A stretch of DNA of 64,000 nt from Vescimonas fastidiosa (lineage in GTDB: Bacteria; Bacillota; Clostridia; Oscillospirales; Oscillospiraceae): assembly GCF_018326305.1 (NCBI RefSeq), contig NZ_AP023415.1:806001-870000 (forward strand), written 5' to 3'. This document shows, in pieces, positions 41,322 through 49,502 of the stretch. Both the position numbers and the translations under genes were made by a program. Under the pieces are notes generated by a model. That model did not search any database. It was not told the DNA's origin and saw only the letters and a program-made list of their open reading frames with translations. How positions within the stretch are numbered: the first letter of the stretch is position 1; each line of letters begins with the position of its first letter.

Positions 41322-41367
41322 CATAACAACAGCCGGAATGGATCTGATCCATTCCGGCTGTCTTTCC
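41322..41367. terminator. Terminator and intergenic region between cargo block and backbone
   Basis: A 15-bp stem (CAGCCGGAATGGATC at 41329-41343 / GATCCATTCCGGCTG at 41345-41359) is followed by TCTTTCCCTTT. The rest of the gap 41140-41446 shows only an AT-rich segment, a CCGATAAT..ATTATCGG inverted repeat (about 41251-41280) that may be an operator of the TetR gene, and short ATAGCATA repeats. No gene is seen. The hairpin start is shared with the terminator at 34916. Confidence 0.8.
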
Positions 41368-41446
41368 CTTTTAACGATTTGAGTCTGAATGGCAGATTTT
41401 TGCCTCTGTCAGATAGCCGTGAGTTTCCGGATTAGTGTAAAGGCAC

Positions 41447-42412
41447 TTATACACGCTTCGTGAACCTCCAATTCGTTTCCGGTCGCTTTGGACACCACTG
41501 CGGCGAAACTGCGGCATAGCGTCCTAGTATATGCCGTCCGCCGGAATCCTTATCCTGACGAACAATTTTATAATGTCGGCAAGCTCTCCACAGTCCTCGT
41601 TTTCCTTGCCGCACCGAATAGCAATACTTGCATTCGCTGCAATGCGGCAGCGTCTTTTCTGCAGGGCGGTAAAGCAACGGCGGATATTCCTGTATGAGCG
41701 GAGCACGCCAAACATCCTTGAATAGTTTGCTTCCGATCATAAATACAGGGATGTTTCCTTTTCGTTCCATAACACTTTCAATCCAACTGCGTTTTAGTTT
41801 ACCGTACCCGCCGAGTAGGATCCATTCCACATTTGGAATCTCCATTCTCTCTGCAAATAACCGCATTGGTTCAATGCAAAGAAATGTATGATACCCGTCA
41901 GCAGTAAACACATTGCCCCGCTCGGTCAGGCGAGTGCCATACCAGAAGTTATCCGTCGGCATCAGCACTCCTGTTTCAAGCAGTTCTTCATAACGGTTAG
42001 GATTCATCGTCAAAAACATATAATTGTGCCACGGTGCCTGCTTTGCCGCTTCAAACACCTGCAAGATCCACTCGGTCGGTATCCATTCGCCAAACAAGTC
42101 ACCGGAATGGCAGACCCAAATATTTGCCGGCTTGATCTTCTGTATGACCTGCTGCAAACGGTACGGATGTAATGTGGGATAAAAACCTGTGGGTGCAGGA
42201 ACAGATGAGCCGTTTTTGGCAAGCGGCGTTGTTATCACATACAGGCTGCGTTCTTCATCTATATGAATACGCTCATCGCTGAGATGAAAGCGTATATCCC
42301 CCTTGAAATGAGAAAGCCGCTTTCTGCTCTCGCAAAATGAGCAATCATTTCTGCATCCGGTAACCGGGTCCCAAGTGAAATCGCACCATTCAATATTACT
42401 TTTCTTCATCAT
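41447..42412 (-). CDS. DUF5131 (phage Gp37/Gp68-like) protein
   Basis: A 321-residue protein with SNIEWCDFTWDPVTGCRNDCSFCESRK at the start. The C-x3-C-x2-C motif is of radical-SAM type and is characteristic of the DUF5131/Gp37-Gp68 family carried by phages and mobile elements. Further conserved parts are NIWVCHSGDLFGEWIP, MFLTMNPNRY and WILLGGYG. Extra Cys pairs (CSECKYCY) appear near 250. The reaction is unknown. The ATG at 42412 is used; a TTG at 42418 nearer to AAGGAG is possible. Confidence 0.82.
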   Translation of the reverse strand: MMKKSNIEWCDFTWDPVTGCRNDCSFCESRKRLSHFKGDIRFHLSDERIHIDEERSLYVITTPLAKNGSSVPAPTGFYPTLHPYRLQQVIQKIKPANIWVCHSGDLFGEWIPTEWILQVFEAAKQAPWHNYMFLTMNPNRYEELLETGVLMPTDNFWYGTRLTERGNVFTADGYHTFLCIEPMRLFAERMEIPNVEWILLGGYGKLKRSWIESVMERKGNIPVFMIGSKLFKDVWRAPLIQEYPPLLYRPAEKTLPHCSECKYCYSVRQGKRGLWRACRHYKIVRQDKDSGGRHILGRYAAVSPQWCPKRPETNWRFTKRV

Positions 42413-42450
42413 GTGCAAGTCACTCCTTTCTTCAGAATATTCTGATTCTG

Positions 42451-43425
42451 TCAGGCCGCTTTATCCACAACCAGGACAACCGTATGTACACCGGTCATTT
42501 CAAATTTGGCACCGCATTCGTCAATGGAGTGGGTATGTTCTGACAGCCAATCACGGAATTGCTCATACTTGCGTGTGCTTTTCCACTGAATACTGCTTGA
42601 ACAGACCGCCACAAGACTGCCGCCGGGGCGAAGGAAGTCAAATGCCCTTTTAATATGCTCACATTCTTCGCTGAACGGCGGATTCATCACAACAGCGTCA
42701 TAGATCGGTGCTGTTTCAGCCGTCAACAAATCGTTTCCGATCACATTGTGCTTTTTCAGCTTCAGGATCTCGCAAAAGTCTGTCATACGCTCAATGCAGT
42801 CCACATGGTCCGTTACTTCCTTTGCGACGTCGGCAATGTTGCCGATCCCGGCCTCCGGCTCCAGCACACGGCTGTCTTTACGGACACCGGCCAGCGCCAC
42901 AAGCTCTTTTGCCAGCTCCGGGGGCGTGAACTGAATATCTCCCTTTTGATACATCTTCGCCCGATAAAGCATATCCCGTAAACGGATCGCATTCGGATCC
43001 GGCGGTATAACAGCCGATTGCAGGAGCGTATCAAAGCACTCGACCGCTGCGGCCAGTTCGTCGGTATCGGTGATGCCTGCCTTTTGCAAACGCTTCGTGC
43101 GGACATCATCGGGCTTGGGATACTGAAATTTGCAGTAGGGATTGTCCTTGCAATATTTCTTAGAGGCAGAAAAACAGCGCATATCCTCATAAAAGGCAGC
43201 AACTGTCAGGTTCTGCTCAAGCAGCGTCAGCGTATCGGTTTCCGATTTCTGTTTCAAAAACTGCAATACCTGAATCTGCGAGTGATACATTTCCTTTTTT
43301 CTGTCTCGTTCCTGCTGTTCACGCTGGCGCTTCCATGTGTTTGTCAGATAATTCCCGCTGAGGGCGTCTATTTTGCCTTCCAGGGCAGTGATTTGGCGTT
43401 CAATCTTTTCTGTGATATTTGCCAT
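42451..43425 (-). CDS. Class I methyltransferase, N6-adenine type motif
   Basis: A 324-residue protein with a coiled-coil N-terminus (1-60), a central region QFTPPELAKELVALAGV, motif I VLEPEAGIGNIAD (about 193) and the catalytic NPPF in YDAVVMNPPFSEE (about 245). NPPF/Y is diagnostic of N6-adenine or amino-group methyltransferases. No restriction endonuclease is adjacent, so an orphan (anti-restriction or regulatory) role is likely. AAAGGAAG precedes the ATG. Confidence 0.85.
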   Translation of the reverse strand: MANITEKIERQITALEGKIDALSGNYLTNTWKRQREQQERDRKKEMYHSQIQVLQFLKQKSETDTLTLLEQNLTVAAFYEDMRCFSASKKYCKDNPYCKFQYPKPDDVRTKRLQKAGITDTDELAAAVECFDTLLQSAVIPPDPNAIRLRDMLYRAKMYQKGDIQFTPPELAKELVALAGVRKDSRVLEPEAGIGNIADVAKEVTDHVDCIERMTDFCEILKLKKHNVIGNDLLTAETAPIYDAVVMNPPFSEECEHIKRAFDFLRPGGSLVAVCSSSIQWKSTRKYEQFRDWLSEHTHSIDECGAKFEMTGVHTVVLVVDKAA

Positions 43426-43482
43426 TCTGTTCTTCCTTTCCTATGTATGGTCTTTGCTGATCGCAGCGATGCGGGTGATTTG

Positions 43483-44142
43483 CTAAGCCAGCTTTTCCAG
43501 CATTGCCTTCAAAAACAGCATATTGTCCCTGTACTGCGGCAGAAACGGCTGATCAAAGTCGTAGGCCAGATAACGATACGCCACAATCAGCTGTTCGGCA
43601 CGCTGAAAATTGTTTTCCGGCACACTTCGCAGCAACTTGCCGAGCTCCGGCAATATACGGCATTCGTCAAACCAGAAAGCCTCATCTTCATCGGACATAT
43701 TTTTTCTTTGCCATTCCCGTGCAGTGACGGAGCCTAAGCCAAAGTGATGGGGCTGCTCCGTACACAAATACCACTTGATACGATGCTCCTCCGGGCAAGG
43801 CTCCGCCGTAAATGGGTACAGTCTGCAGGTGTGCGGGCGCACGGAATAGATCGTACACCGATCATCCCGCAGCATACCGCACATACCGCTGTCATTGACT
43901 GTTCTCAGCACGAATACATGGAAGCCGGGAGATAGTTCCTTCAGCTCAGCCATATTCCAAAGAATATCATCGGCAGAATCGGTGCAGCCGTTTTTCTGCT
44001 TATCCCGAACAATGCGGTAAGCATCCAACGGCTCCAGCACGATACTGTCCCGTACATTTTTGCAGCAGACGCCGCAAGCACGGCACTTGAATGCGATTGG
44101 CTGGCGATTCGTGACCAGCACGGCATTTCTAAAAAGCTGCAC
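43483..44142 (-). CDS. YkgJ-family cysteine cluster protein
   Basis: A 219-residue protein with an N-terminal CRACGVCCKNVRDSIVLEPLDAYRI and a later MCGMLRDDRCTIYSVRPHTCRLYPF, the CxxCxxCC and downstream Cys pattern of the putative Fe-S or zinc chelating YkgJ family. The start is GTG, overlapping the stop of the upstream HTH gene by one base, with GGAGGG upstream. Function unknown. Confidence 0.85.
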   Translation of the reverse strand: MQLFRNAVLVTNRQPIAFKCRACGVCCKNVRDSIVLEPLDAYRIVRDKQKNGCTDSADDILWNMAELKELSPGFHVFVLRTVNDSGMCGMLRDDRCTIYSVRPHTCRLYPFTAEPCPEEHRIKWYLCTEQPHHFGLGSVTAREWQRKNMSDEDEAFWFDECRILPELGKLLRSVPENNFQRAEQLIVAYRYLAYDFDQPFLPQYRDNMLFLKAMLEKLA

Positions 44143-44366
44143 TACGCAACCCTCCGTTCGTTCAATACATACGGTTGCGGCTTCATCAGCTCCGCACCGC
44201 CATAAAAACGATCCGCAAAATATTTCTTGCTGACCTTTCCCGATACGGTAATATAGCCTTTGTTTTCAAGTTCCTGATTCAGCCGTTTAATGATTCGATA
44301 CGCTGTTGAGCGGGAAACGCCAATCGCTTCAGCCACCTGGTCAGCGGTAAGAAATTGTATTGCCAT
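44142..44366 (-). CDS. Small winged-helix DNA-binding protein
   Basis: A 74-residue protein, FLTADQVAEAIGVSRSTAYRIIKRLNQELENKGYITVSGKVSKKYFADRF. It is a helix-turn-helix with a wing, of the type found in element-borne regulators and excisionase-like proteins. It lies between two small genes with 1-bp overlaps, so it is firmly within the leftward operon. Confidence 0.82.
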   Translation of the reverse strand: MAIQFLTADQVAEAIGVSRSTAYRIIKRLNQELENKGYITVSGKVSKKYFADRFYGGAELMKPQPYVLNERRVA

Positions 44367-44543
44367 TTAATCATCCTCCTTTTTTCGTTTCCAATTAGTG
44401 GAGTCGCCTGCACAGTTGAAATTCTCTTTTATTTCCGCAGTCAGTTCATTTGAACGACCGGTTTGGATATAGCGCACGAATATGCTCATAGAGCGTTTCA
44501 AACAGGTGCTTTTTACAGCGCAGTTTACGCAGCTTCGTTCCAT
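44367..44543 (-). CDS. Small cysteine-containing protein
   Basis: A 58-residue protein with an N-terminal MERSCVNCAVKSTCLKRS and one late Cys, suggesting a small zinc- or cluster-binding site. GGAGG lies 7 bp before the ATG, and its stop abuts the next start. An imperfect GGGACA..TGTCCC hairpin lies just upstream (44563-44595). Function unknown. Confidence 0.7.
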   Translation of the reverse strand: MERSCVNCAVKSTCLKRSMSIFVRYIQTGRSNELTAEIKENFNCAGDSTNWKRKKEDD

Positions 44544-44602
44544 AAAACATTCCTCCTGTAAACAGGGACACCGCAGCAAACCGCTACGATGTCCCAAAAA
44601 TC

Positions 44603-44833
44603 TTATGCACACATTTTTAGAAAGGTCGGGAGCGTTACACGGGCAGGAACCGGTTGAAGGCGCACCTTATAAACCGAGTTCAATGTCTCAAAGCAGGCGT
44701 AATCCGTTCTTTCTTCCATAATCTCAACGACAAGCGAAGTATAGATGAGTCTGTTGTCGGTTAAAATAACGGCTCGGTAGCCTTCCTCCAGCGGAAACAC
44801 GATCCGACCGTTTATGCTCACTTCTTTTTTCAT
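44603..44833 (-). CDS. Small hypothetical protein
   Basis: A 76-residue beta-rich protein, MKKEVSINGRIVFPLEEGYRAVILTDNRLIYTSLVVEI. The form is common in element operons but I do not recognise a named family. GGAGG is about 12 bp before the ATG; a longer frame to 44872 has no ribosome site. Confidence 0.65.
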   Translation of the reverse strand: MKKEVSINGRIVFPLEEGYRAVILTDNRLIYTSLVVEIMEERTDYACFETLNSVYKVRLQPVPARVTLPTFLKMCA

Positions 44834-44917
44834 ACGGTATCTGATCCTCCTTTGTCTTCCGAAAAATAGCATCGCTTGTTTTTACAGCTTCTTGTGCGGT
44901 TGCACTGAGCCTCTTCC

Positions 44918-45139
44918 TCATAATAAATAAGGCCAACAGGTCTGTTTGCCGCTGCGCTCCAATTCTTCTTGTGCCGACTCAATAATCGGCGCAATGATTG
45001 CCATATCCCAGGGCAAGACCTCTTCATCGGTCTGATCGGGATGTGTGCGCAGAAGCGCCACAGCGAGGGCATAGGCTGCGTTGTCGATCTCGTCACCCTT
45101 ACATTCCAGATAGCGTTCAAAATCATTTTTACAAGCCAT
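44918..45139 (-). CDS. Small hypothetical protein
   Basis: A 73-residue acidic helical protein, MACKNDFERYLECKGDEIDNAAYALAVALLR. GGGGG lies 8 bp before the ATG. It sits 5 bp after the sigma-like gene in the leftward operon. Function unknown. Confidence 0.65.
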   Translation of the reverse strand: MACKNDFERYLECKGDEIDNAAYALAVALLRTHPDQTDEEVLPWDMAIIAPIIESAQEELERSGKQTCWPYLL

Positions 45140-45144
45140 AAGAA

Positions 45145-45684
45145 TTACCCCCATAATACGCTGATGACCGTCGGATAGCAGCGCTCCAGCGCCTGATTGA
45201 TCTGGCGGAAGGTCATTCGCTCACGCTTTGCAATGTCGTGCATACGGTCGCCTCGGACCTTCATACGAATGATCCGCATTTCACGGCGTGGCAGTCGAGC
45301 CGTCAAAGCGTGCAGGCACATCTCTGCCTCCAAACGCTGAAACAACTCATCCTGTCGGCTGATAACCTCCTCCCAGTACAGACCGCCCTCGTCTCCGATC
45401 AGCTCGCTAAAGCTGACAACTGGGGCGTTTCGTTTGGGTCTGGAAAGACACTTATAGTAGTTTGACAGTGAGCTGCGCATACGCTGAAAAGCAAGCGTGG
45501 AGAACTTAAAGCGGTGCAGAGCCTGCACCTCGCAGTATTCCTGCACGGCCTTCAGGTAGCCGAAGATCACAACATCATAAAACGCCGACTCCGGCAGATC
45601 CTTTTGATTCAAAAATGTAAAGACCAGGTGATGGTTTTCCTCTGCAAATCGGCGTTGTTCTTTCGTTAATGGTCGTATATCCAT
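45145..45684 (-). CDS. Sigma-like regulatory protein
   Basis: A 179-residue protein resembling small sigma-70 proteins of integrative elements. The N-terminal region-2-like segment contains FLNQKDLPESAFYDVVIFGYLKAVQEYCE and FKFSTLAFQRMRSSLSNYYK. The C-terminal part ends with a helix-turn-helix, RMHDIAKRERMTFRQINQALERCY. The ATG at 45684 has GGAGG 10 bp upstream. A second protein of this class is at 59755-60363. A terminator-like hairpin just upstream could control it. Confidence 0.72.
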   Translation of the reverse strand: MDIRPLTKEQRRFAEENHHLVFTFLNQKDLPESAFYDVVIFGYLKAVQEYCEVQALHRFKFSTLAFQRMRSSLSNYYKCLSRPKRNAPVVSFSELIGDEGGLYWEEVISRQDELFQRLEAEMCLHALTARLPRREMRIIRMKVRGDRMHDIAKRERMTFRQINQALERCYPTVISVLWG

Positions 45685-45704
45685 TTCATACGATCCTCCT
45701 TTCG

Positions 45705-45747
45705 CAAAAAAGAGGGATACCGCCGGCGTTTTGCCGACAGTATCCCT
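45705..45747 (-). terminator. Intercistronic terminator/attenuator before the sigma-like gene
   Basis: A hairpin with outer stem AGGGATAC / GTATCCCT (45713-45720 and 45740-45747) and inner CGGC pairs. On the minus strand it is followed by TCTTTTTTG. It lies between the 279-residue gene and the sigma-like gene, both read leftward. Confidence 0.7.
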
Positions 45748-45783
45748 AAACTCTTGGCTCACGGCAGGCCGTGGGCGTCATTC

Positions 45784-46623
45784 TTACATCGGCAGATCCT
45801 CGTGATCGCCGTCAATAGGTGCTTCGGTGATACAGAAATGCTCGCCGTCATCGGTCGAGTGATAGCTGCTGTCCACCGCATCGCAGATCGGCTCGTTGTT
45901 GCCGAGCTCTGCTTCCATTGCACGCTGTTGATTCATGGCTTTGATCTGCTCACGGAAACCGTCCGCATACTGTTTGATCTGCAGAAGGTCGTTGCCCTCA
46001 AATCTCTGCACCAGGCGGAAGGTAGCCACACTGTAGGTGTTGCTTCCGTTGTCCACACGCTTGAGGCCGATCTGCACCACACCGCTGTAAATCGGACGGC
46101 GGCGGGTCGCAAAGGCAGCCGTGATGAAATCGGAATAGGGGCGAAGGCTCGTAGGCGGAAGAGAGAGCAGCATAGGCATGTGCTCACCGCTGCGAAGAAT
46201 ATACAGATTGCGCATATTCTTGCAGGCCTTGCCTTTTCCTTTCTCCACGGAGCCGTACTGGTTGAGCGCACAGGTCGCACAAACACCGCCGGGGGCACCG
46301 TAACCCGTCTTGCCGTCAACGGACGAACAAAGCGGCGTTACATTGTCGTCATACTCCGATCCCTCCGGCCAGTAGGCGCAGGTGTCATGATTGTAGAGGA
46401 TCACGCCCTCGATATACTTGGTATAGTCGGGGTTCTCCGGGTCATCGCTGGGGATCTCAAACTGCAGGCTGCCGCCTCCAGGAATCTTCACACGTGGGAA
46501 GCTCAAACGAAGCCCCTCGTAATCCTCGGATACATCCACGGAGATACAGTCGTCCTCGACCATAGCGGGCAGAATGAAATCCTTTTTGGTCTCCATCATG
46601 GCGTTTTCATTGTTGTAAGTCAT
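45784..46623 (-). CDS. Hypothetical element protein with a Cys motif
   Basis: A 279-residue protein. Visible features are a four-Cys-like site PLCSSVDG...GGVCATCALNQYGS...KACKN (about 98-135), then a region with RPYSDFITAAFATRRRPIYSGVVQIGL. It may be a single-strand DNA or replication accessory protein, because it sits with SSB and DUF932 genes, but this is only context. AGGAGG precedes the ATG. Confidence 0.75.
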   Translation of the reverse strand: MTYNNENAMMETKKDFILPAMVEDDCISVDVSEDYEGLRLSFPRVKIPGGGSLQFEIPSDDPENPDYTKYIEGVILYNHDTCAYWPEGSEYDDNVTPLCSSVDGKTGYGAPGGVCATCALNQYGSVEKGKGKACKNMRNLYILRSGEHMPMLLSLPPTSLRPYSDFITAAFATRRRPIYSGVVQIGLKRVDNGSNTYSVATFRLVQRFEGNDLLQIKQYADGFREQIKAMNQQRAMEAELGNNEPICDAVDSSYHSTDDGEHFCITEAPIDGDHEDLPM

Positions 46624-46669
46624 AAATTCGTTCCTCCTAAATTTTTTTGATATGCGGAGCCGGACAGCC

Positions 46670-47743
46670 TTATGCGGCTATCTGGTTGATCCTGGTCCAT
46701 TGTCTCGGCGGCATGGATAAGATGTTAAATCCGATGCCCTCCAAGTCTGTGGCACGGTCATAGCTTTCAACATCCTGACTGTGCCGTGTCACTGCATTTG
46801 CGAGCCCGTAAAGACTCAAATCGTCACTTTCAATGAGGCGCTGCAAAACACCGTTTTGCTCGGTATCGGTGATACCGAAGTCGCGGCCTGCCGTATGTAC
46901 GACAGCCGGAATATCGGCGGTGTTCATCGCTTGATGCTTTGCGCTTTGCATCAGTGTGACGATCTGCGAGAACTGTTCTTCATCGGTTGCCGAACGGACA
47001 GTTTCCTGCAGTTCGGTCAGAAAAGTGCGGTCTGCTTCGGTCAAGACTTCTTGTGAAGCCAACATAAAATGTTCTTCCGCAGAATTGACTCTTCCTCGAT
47101 GAATCCGTTTTGTCGTTGCTCCGGCCACTGCGATACCGTTGCCGTCAAGCTCACGATAAATCAGCGGCTGCACACTGACAGAGCCGAGTCCCACTTCGCT
47201 GTTGCTGATCACAACACCCGCTTTCACGGTGTCGCCTGGTGCGACCTCTGCCGTCAAATGCGGATCAACTGCTTTGATATACATACGGTTGTCCGTAATG
47301 TGGCAGCTGACGAATTGTACATCGGGTATCTCACCGATAACGGGAAGCACAGAGGCGAATATTTCATAGTGATCCATTCGCATATAGCTGTTGCTCAGAT
47401 AGGCACGCACCTTCCCGTCAAGGACTCTCAGCATACGCTCGGTCGGCTCCCGTTCAAACCATGCGTTCACATTGGTTACCAGCAGGTCGGGATGCTCGGT
47501 CAGCATTTTTCCGTAGTATTTCGCCGGGATACCGAGACGGGTGCCGATCTGGCGATGGGCAGTATCTGCAATATCCAGCGGCTCAATGCGGTCAATATGA
47601 CTGTCATCCAGCACACGCAGAACAAGCTCCGTACCGCAATGCTCCATTGCAAGCATGGAAGTGTTTACGATGTAGTCTGCTTTGGCATCTTTCTGACGCA
47701 TGACCTCGGTTGCCAATTCTTCGATCGTCAATCCCGCTTTCAT
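46670..47743 (-). CDS. DUF932 domain protein
   Basis: A 357-residue protein with the DUF932 pattern of phages and conjugative elements: an early GIPAKYYGKML, the central RAYLSNSYMRMDHYEIF, and GVVISNSEVGLGSVSVQPLIYRELDGNGIA. The family resembles phage/plasmid-borne YubP/YfjQ-like proteins of unproven role. The second ATG (47743) is favoured by AAAGGAG at 9 bp; the first lies at 47749. Confidence 0.85.
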   Translation of the reverse strand: MKAGLTIEELATEVMRQKDAKADYIVNTSMLAMEHCGTELVLRVLDDSHIDRIEPLDIADTAHRQIGTRLGIPAKYYGKMLTEHPDLLVTNVNAWFEREPTERMLRVLDGKVRAYLSNSYMRMDHYEIFASVLPVIGEIPDVQFVSCHITDNRMYIKAVDPHLTAEVAPGDTVKAGVVISNSEVGLGSVSVQPLIYRELDGNGIAVAGATTKRIHRGRVNSAEEHFMLASQEVLTEADRTFLTELQETVRSATDEEQFSQIVTLMQSAKHQAMNTADIPAVVHTAGRDFGITDTEQNGVLQRLIESDDLSLYGLANAVTRHSQDVESYDRATDLEGIGFNILSMPPRQWTRINQIAA

Positions 47744-47777
47744 GCTCATTCACTCCTTTCCGTGGCTGTATCCTGCA

Positions 47778-48617
47778 TTACCAAGAAAGCAGGATGCCGC
47801 CATCTGTAATATTTGCCGCCATACCTTCACGCTCAAAGACCTTGCAAAGCCTTGCCCAATAGGGCTTTTCCGGGACGCTTTCAAAGGCAGTCCTGACCTT
47901 TTCGCTGTCGGCCTGCTGAATCGCAATATCGCCGTTTTCACGAATGGTCAGGCTGTTATATCCCCGGGAATGAAGGTCGGTAATCAAGGCTTCCAGCACC
48001 TTGCGGCCCTGTACCTCATACCACACCTGCGGATCGACCGGATCCGGCTGCTTCGGCATAGCTGCCGGAGCTTCAGCGGTATCCTCAGTATCGGACACAG
48101 AGGGGTGTGGGGCATTCGGCTGCTTCAACGGTACGATATTCACAAGCGCACAGTTGATACCGCCATTCTGGTCAAATGTCACATCAGCAAAATTATAACC
48201 GTCCACCCCGAACAGCTTGACTCGTCCGGTGCCGCCCTTTGCTATGATCCGTTCCGGGAATTCCTCACGCCACTCCCAGGTTGCGTTGGGGTATACCGAT
48301 TGCAGATAGGCTGAAATGCGATAATTGGCATGGCGAAGCAGTACCTGCTCCACAGGGTCGGACACTTCGGGGATAATGAATCGGTCGAAGGCCGCATCCT
48401 GCTTTTCGCATTTTCTGCGGATGCGCTTTGCCTCCCGCCTGTGGAACTCCTCCTTGATATACGGAACAAGGAAATAGCAGGTTGCCCATACCGCCCAAAT
48501 GACAAAGGCTGCGGCAAGAAGCCACGCCTGCGCATTTCCACGGATAAAGGCTGTGATGACCAGCACTGCGACAATAAGTATCGAAACGCCGGACCATAGG
48601 TTTTTCTTTTTTCTCAT
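47778..48617 (-). CDS. Membrane-anchored hypothetical protein
   Basis: A 279-residue protein with two N-terminal membrane helices (about 8-27 and 31-52). A charged linker, EEFHRREAKRIRRKCEK, and a soluble domain follow. A Pro-rich stretch (about 170-205) separates the two soluble parts. The ATG at 48617 has AAAGGA 8 bp upstream. It lies after ssb and before the DUF932 gene. No family recognised; it may be a transfer-related membrane factor. Confidence 0.72.
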   Translation of the reverse strand: MRKKKNLWSGVSILIVAVLVITAFIRGNAQAWLLAAAFVIWAVWATCYFLVPYIKEEFHRREAKRIRRKCEKQDAAFDRFIIPEVSDPVEQVLLRHANYRISAYLQSVYPNATWEWREEFPERIIAKGGTGRVKLFGVDGYNFADVTFDQNGGINCALVNIVPLKQPNAPHPSVSDTEDTAEAPAAMPKQPDPVDPQVWYEVQGRKVLEALITDLHSRGYNSLTIRENGDIAIQQADSEKVRTAFESVPEKPYWARLCKVFEREGMAANITDGGILLSW

Positions 48618-48653
48618 TCGGTTCATCCTTTCTTTGTTGTTCTCTCTGAAAAT

Positions 48654-48703
48654 AAAAAAAGAGGAACCGCTGCATTTTCTTCCTAAAAACACAACGATTC
48701 CTC
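48654..48703 (-). terminator. Intercistronic terminator/attenuator after ssb
   Basis: A hairpin, GAGGAATCG / CGGTTCCTC (arms 48695-48703 and 48661-48669), followed on the minus strand by TTTTTTTATTTT. It lies between ssb and the membrane protein gene in the same direction. Confidence 0.75.
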
Positions 48704-48716
48704 TCGGCGCCGGAAA

Positions 48717-49133
48717 TTATCCCGGCAATGCGTCTCTTTCTCCGTCAATACCGTCATATTCCTGTTTTGGCGGTATTTTCGGCTCGGGCGGTGTCGGCTC
48801 CTGCTTTGAGGATCCGCCTCTGCCGACGGGAACAAAGCCCCAGTTATCGAGCAATATTTTCATACGCTTATCTATGGAAATACCGTCACGCTTGGTGTAC
48901 GGCTCAAGCTCCAGCGAGCCTGTCACCCAGATAAGGCTTCCTTTTTTTGCATGGGCTTTCATCAGCCTGTTGGCGTCCTCACCCCATGCACAAACCTGAA
49001 AATATTGTGTATGCAGGGCCTGACGGCTGCCGATATTCTCGGCAATGTCAAAGCGTACATACGGGTTGCTCTTTTCACTGGTCTTCAGCTCCAGATCGGC
49101 AGTTATCCGACCGATAACATTTACCTGTGCCAT
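48717..49133 (-). CDS. ssb: Single-stranded DNA-binding protein
   Basis: A 138-residue protein with the SSB OB-fold order: VNVIGRITADLELK, YVRFDIAENIG, TQYFQVCAWGEDANRLMKAHAKKGSLIWVTGSLEL. A Pro-rich tail follows. The usual acidic DDDIPF-type C-terminus that recruits replication proteins is missing (it ends DGERDALPG). This suggests a specialised element SSB that coats transferred strands. It is the first gene after a strong promoter, with an attenuator-like hairpin in its leader. Confidence 0.88.
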   Translation of the reverse strand: MAQVNVIGRITADLELKTSEKSNPYVRFDIAENIGSRQALHTQYFQVCAWGEDANRLMKAHAKKGSLIWVTGSLELEPYTKRDGISIDKRMKILLDNWGFVPVGRGGSSKQEPTPPEPKIPPKQEYDGIDGERDALPG

Positions 49134-49170
49134 TCTTCTCCTTTCTGCCTTACGGCTGAAATATCTATAT

Positions 49171-49228
49171 AAAAAAGTGCCGGCAAACGATTCCTTCGCC
49201 CATAAGGGCAGAACCGTACTGTCGGCAC
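49171..49228 (-). promoter_or_regulatory. Attenuator-like terminator in the ssb leader
   Basis: On the minus strand a GTGCCGACA / TGCCGGCAC stem (arms 49220-49228 and 49177-49185) with internal GGTT/AATC pairing is followed by TTTTTTATAT. It lies between the promoter at 49316 and the ssb start, so transcription must pass it. Confidence 0.72.
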
Positions 49229-49315
49229 TGAATTACAAACTTAACGCTCTGTGCAATGTGGCACTGTACCACGATACTCCTTACGGAGAAACGCACAAAA
49301 ATCAATTACAAGGGT

Positions 49316-49344
49316 ATTATACCACTATATATTGTGATTGTCAA
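49316..49344 (-). promoter_or_regulatory. Strong promoter of the leftward backbone operon (ssb onward)
   Basis: On the minus strand a consensus -35 TTGACA (49339-49344), a 17-bp spacer and a consensus -10 TATAAT (49316-49321). The leader to ssb is about 175 nt. Confidence 0.88.
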
Positions 49345-49448
49345 GTCTGTAAAGTCTATATATAGATATTTCGGGTTTTGATATGCTTGAAACTACCGGT
49401 TATTCCCATGCGTCGGGGCACACCGAAGTATTCTTTATACGCAAAATT

Positions 49449-49491
49449 GACTTCCACGCTTATTCTGAAAGATAAATTAAGCATGGAAGTC
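49449..49491 (-). terminator. Hairpin downstream of the AAA-ATPase gene
   Basis: A near-perfect inverted repeat, TGACTTCCACGCTTA / TAAGCATGGAAGTCA, 12 bp after the stop. There is no clear T-run. It may act as a terminator or as an mRNA end protector. The remainder of the 49134-49502 gap holds only the ssb promoter and leader. Confidence 0.55.
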
Positions 49492-49502
49492 AATCGCGTA
49501 GC

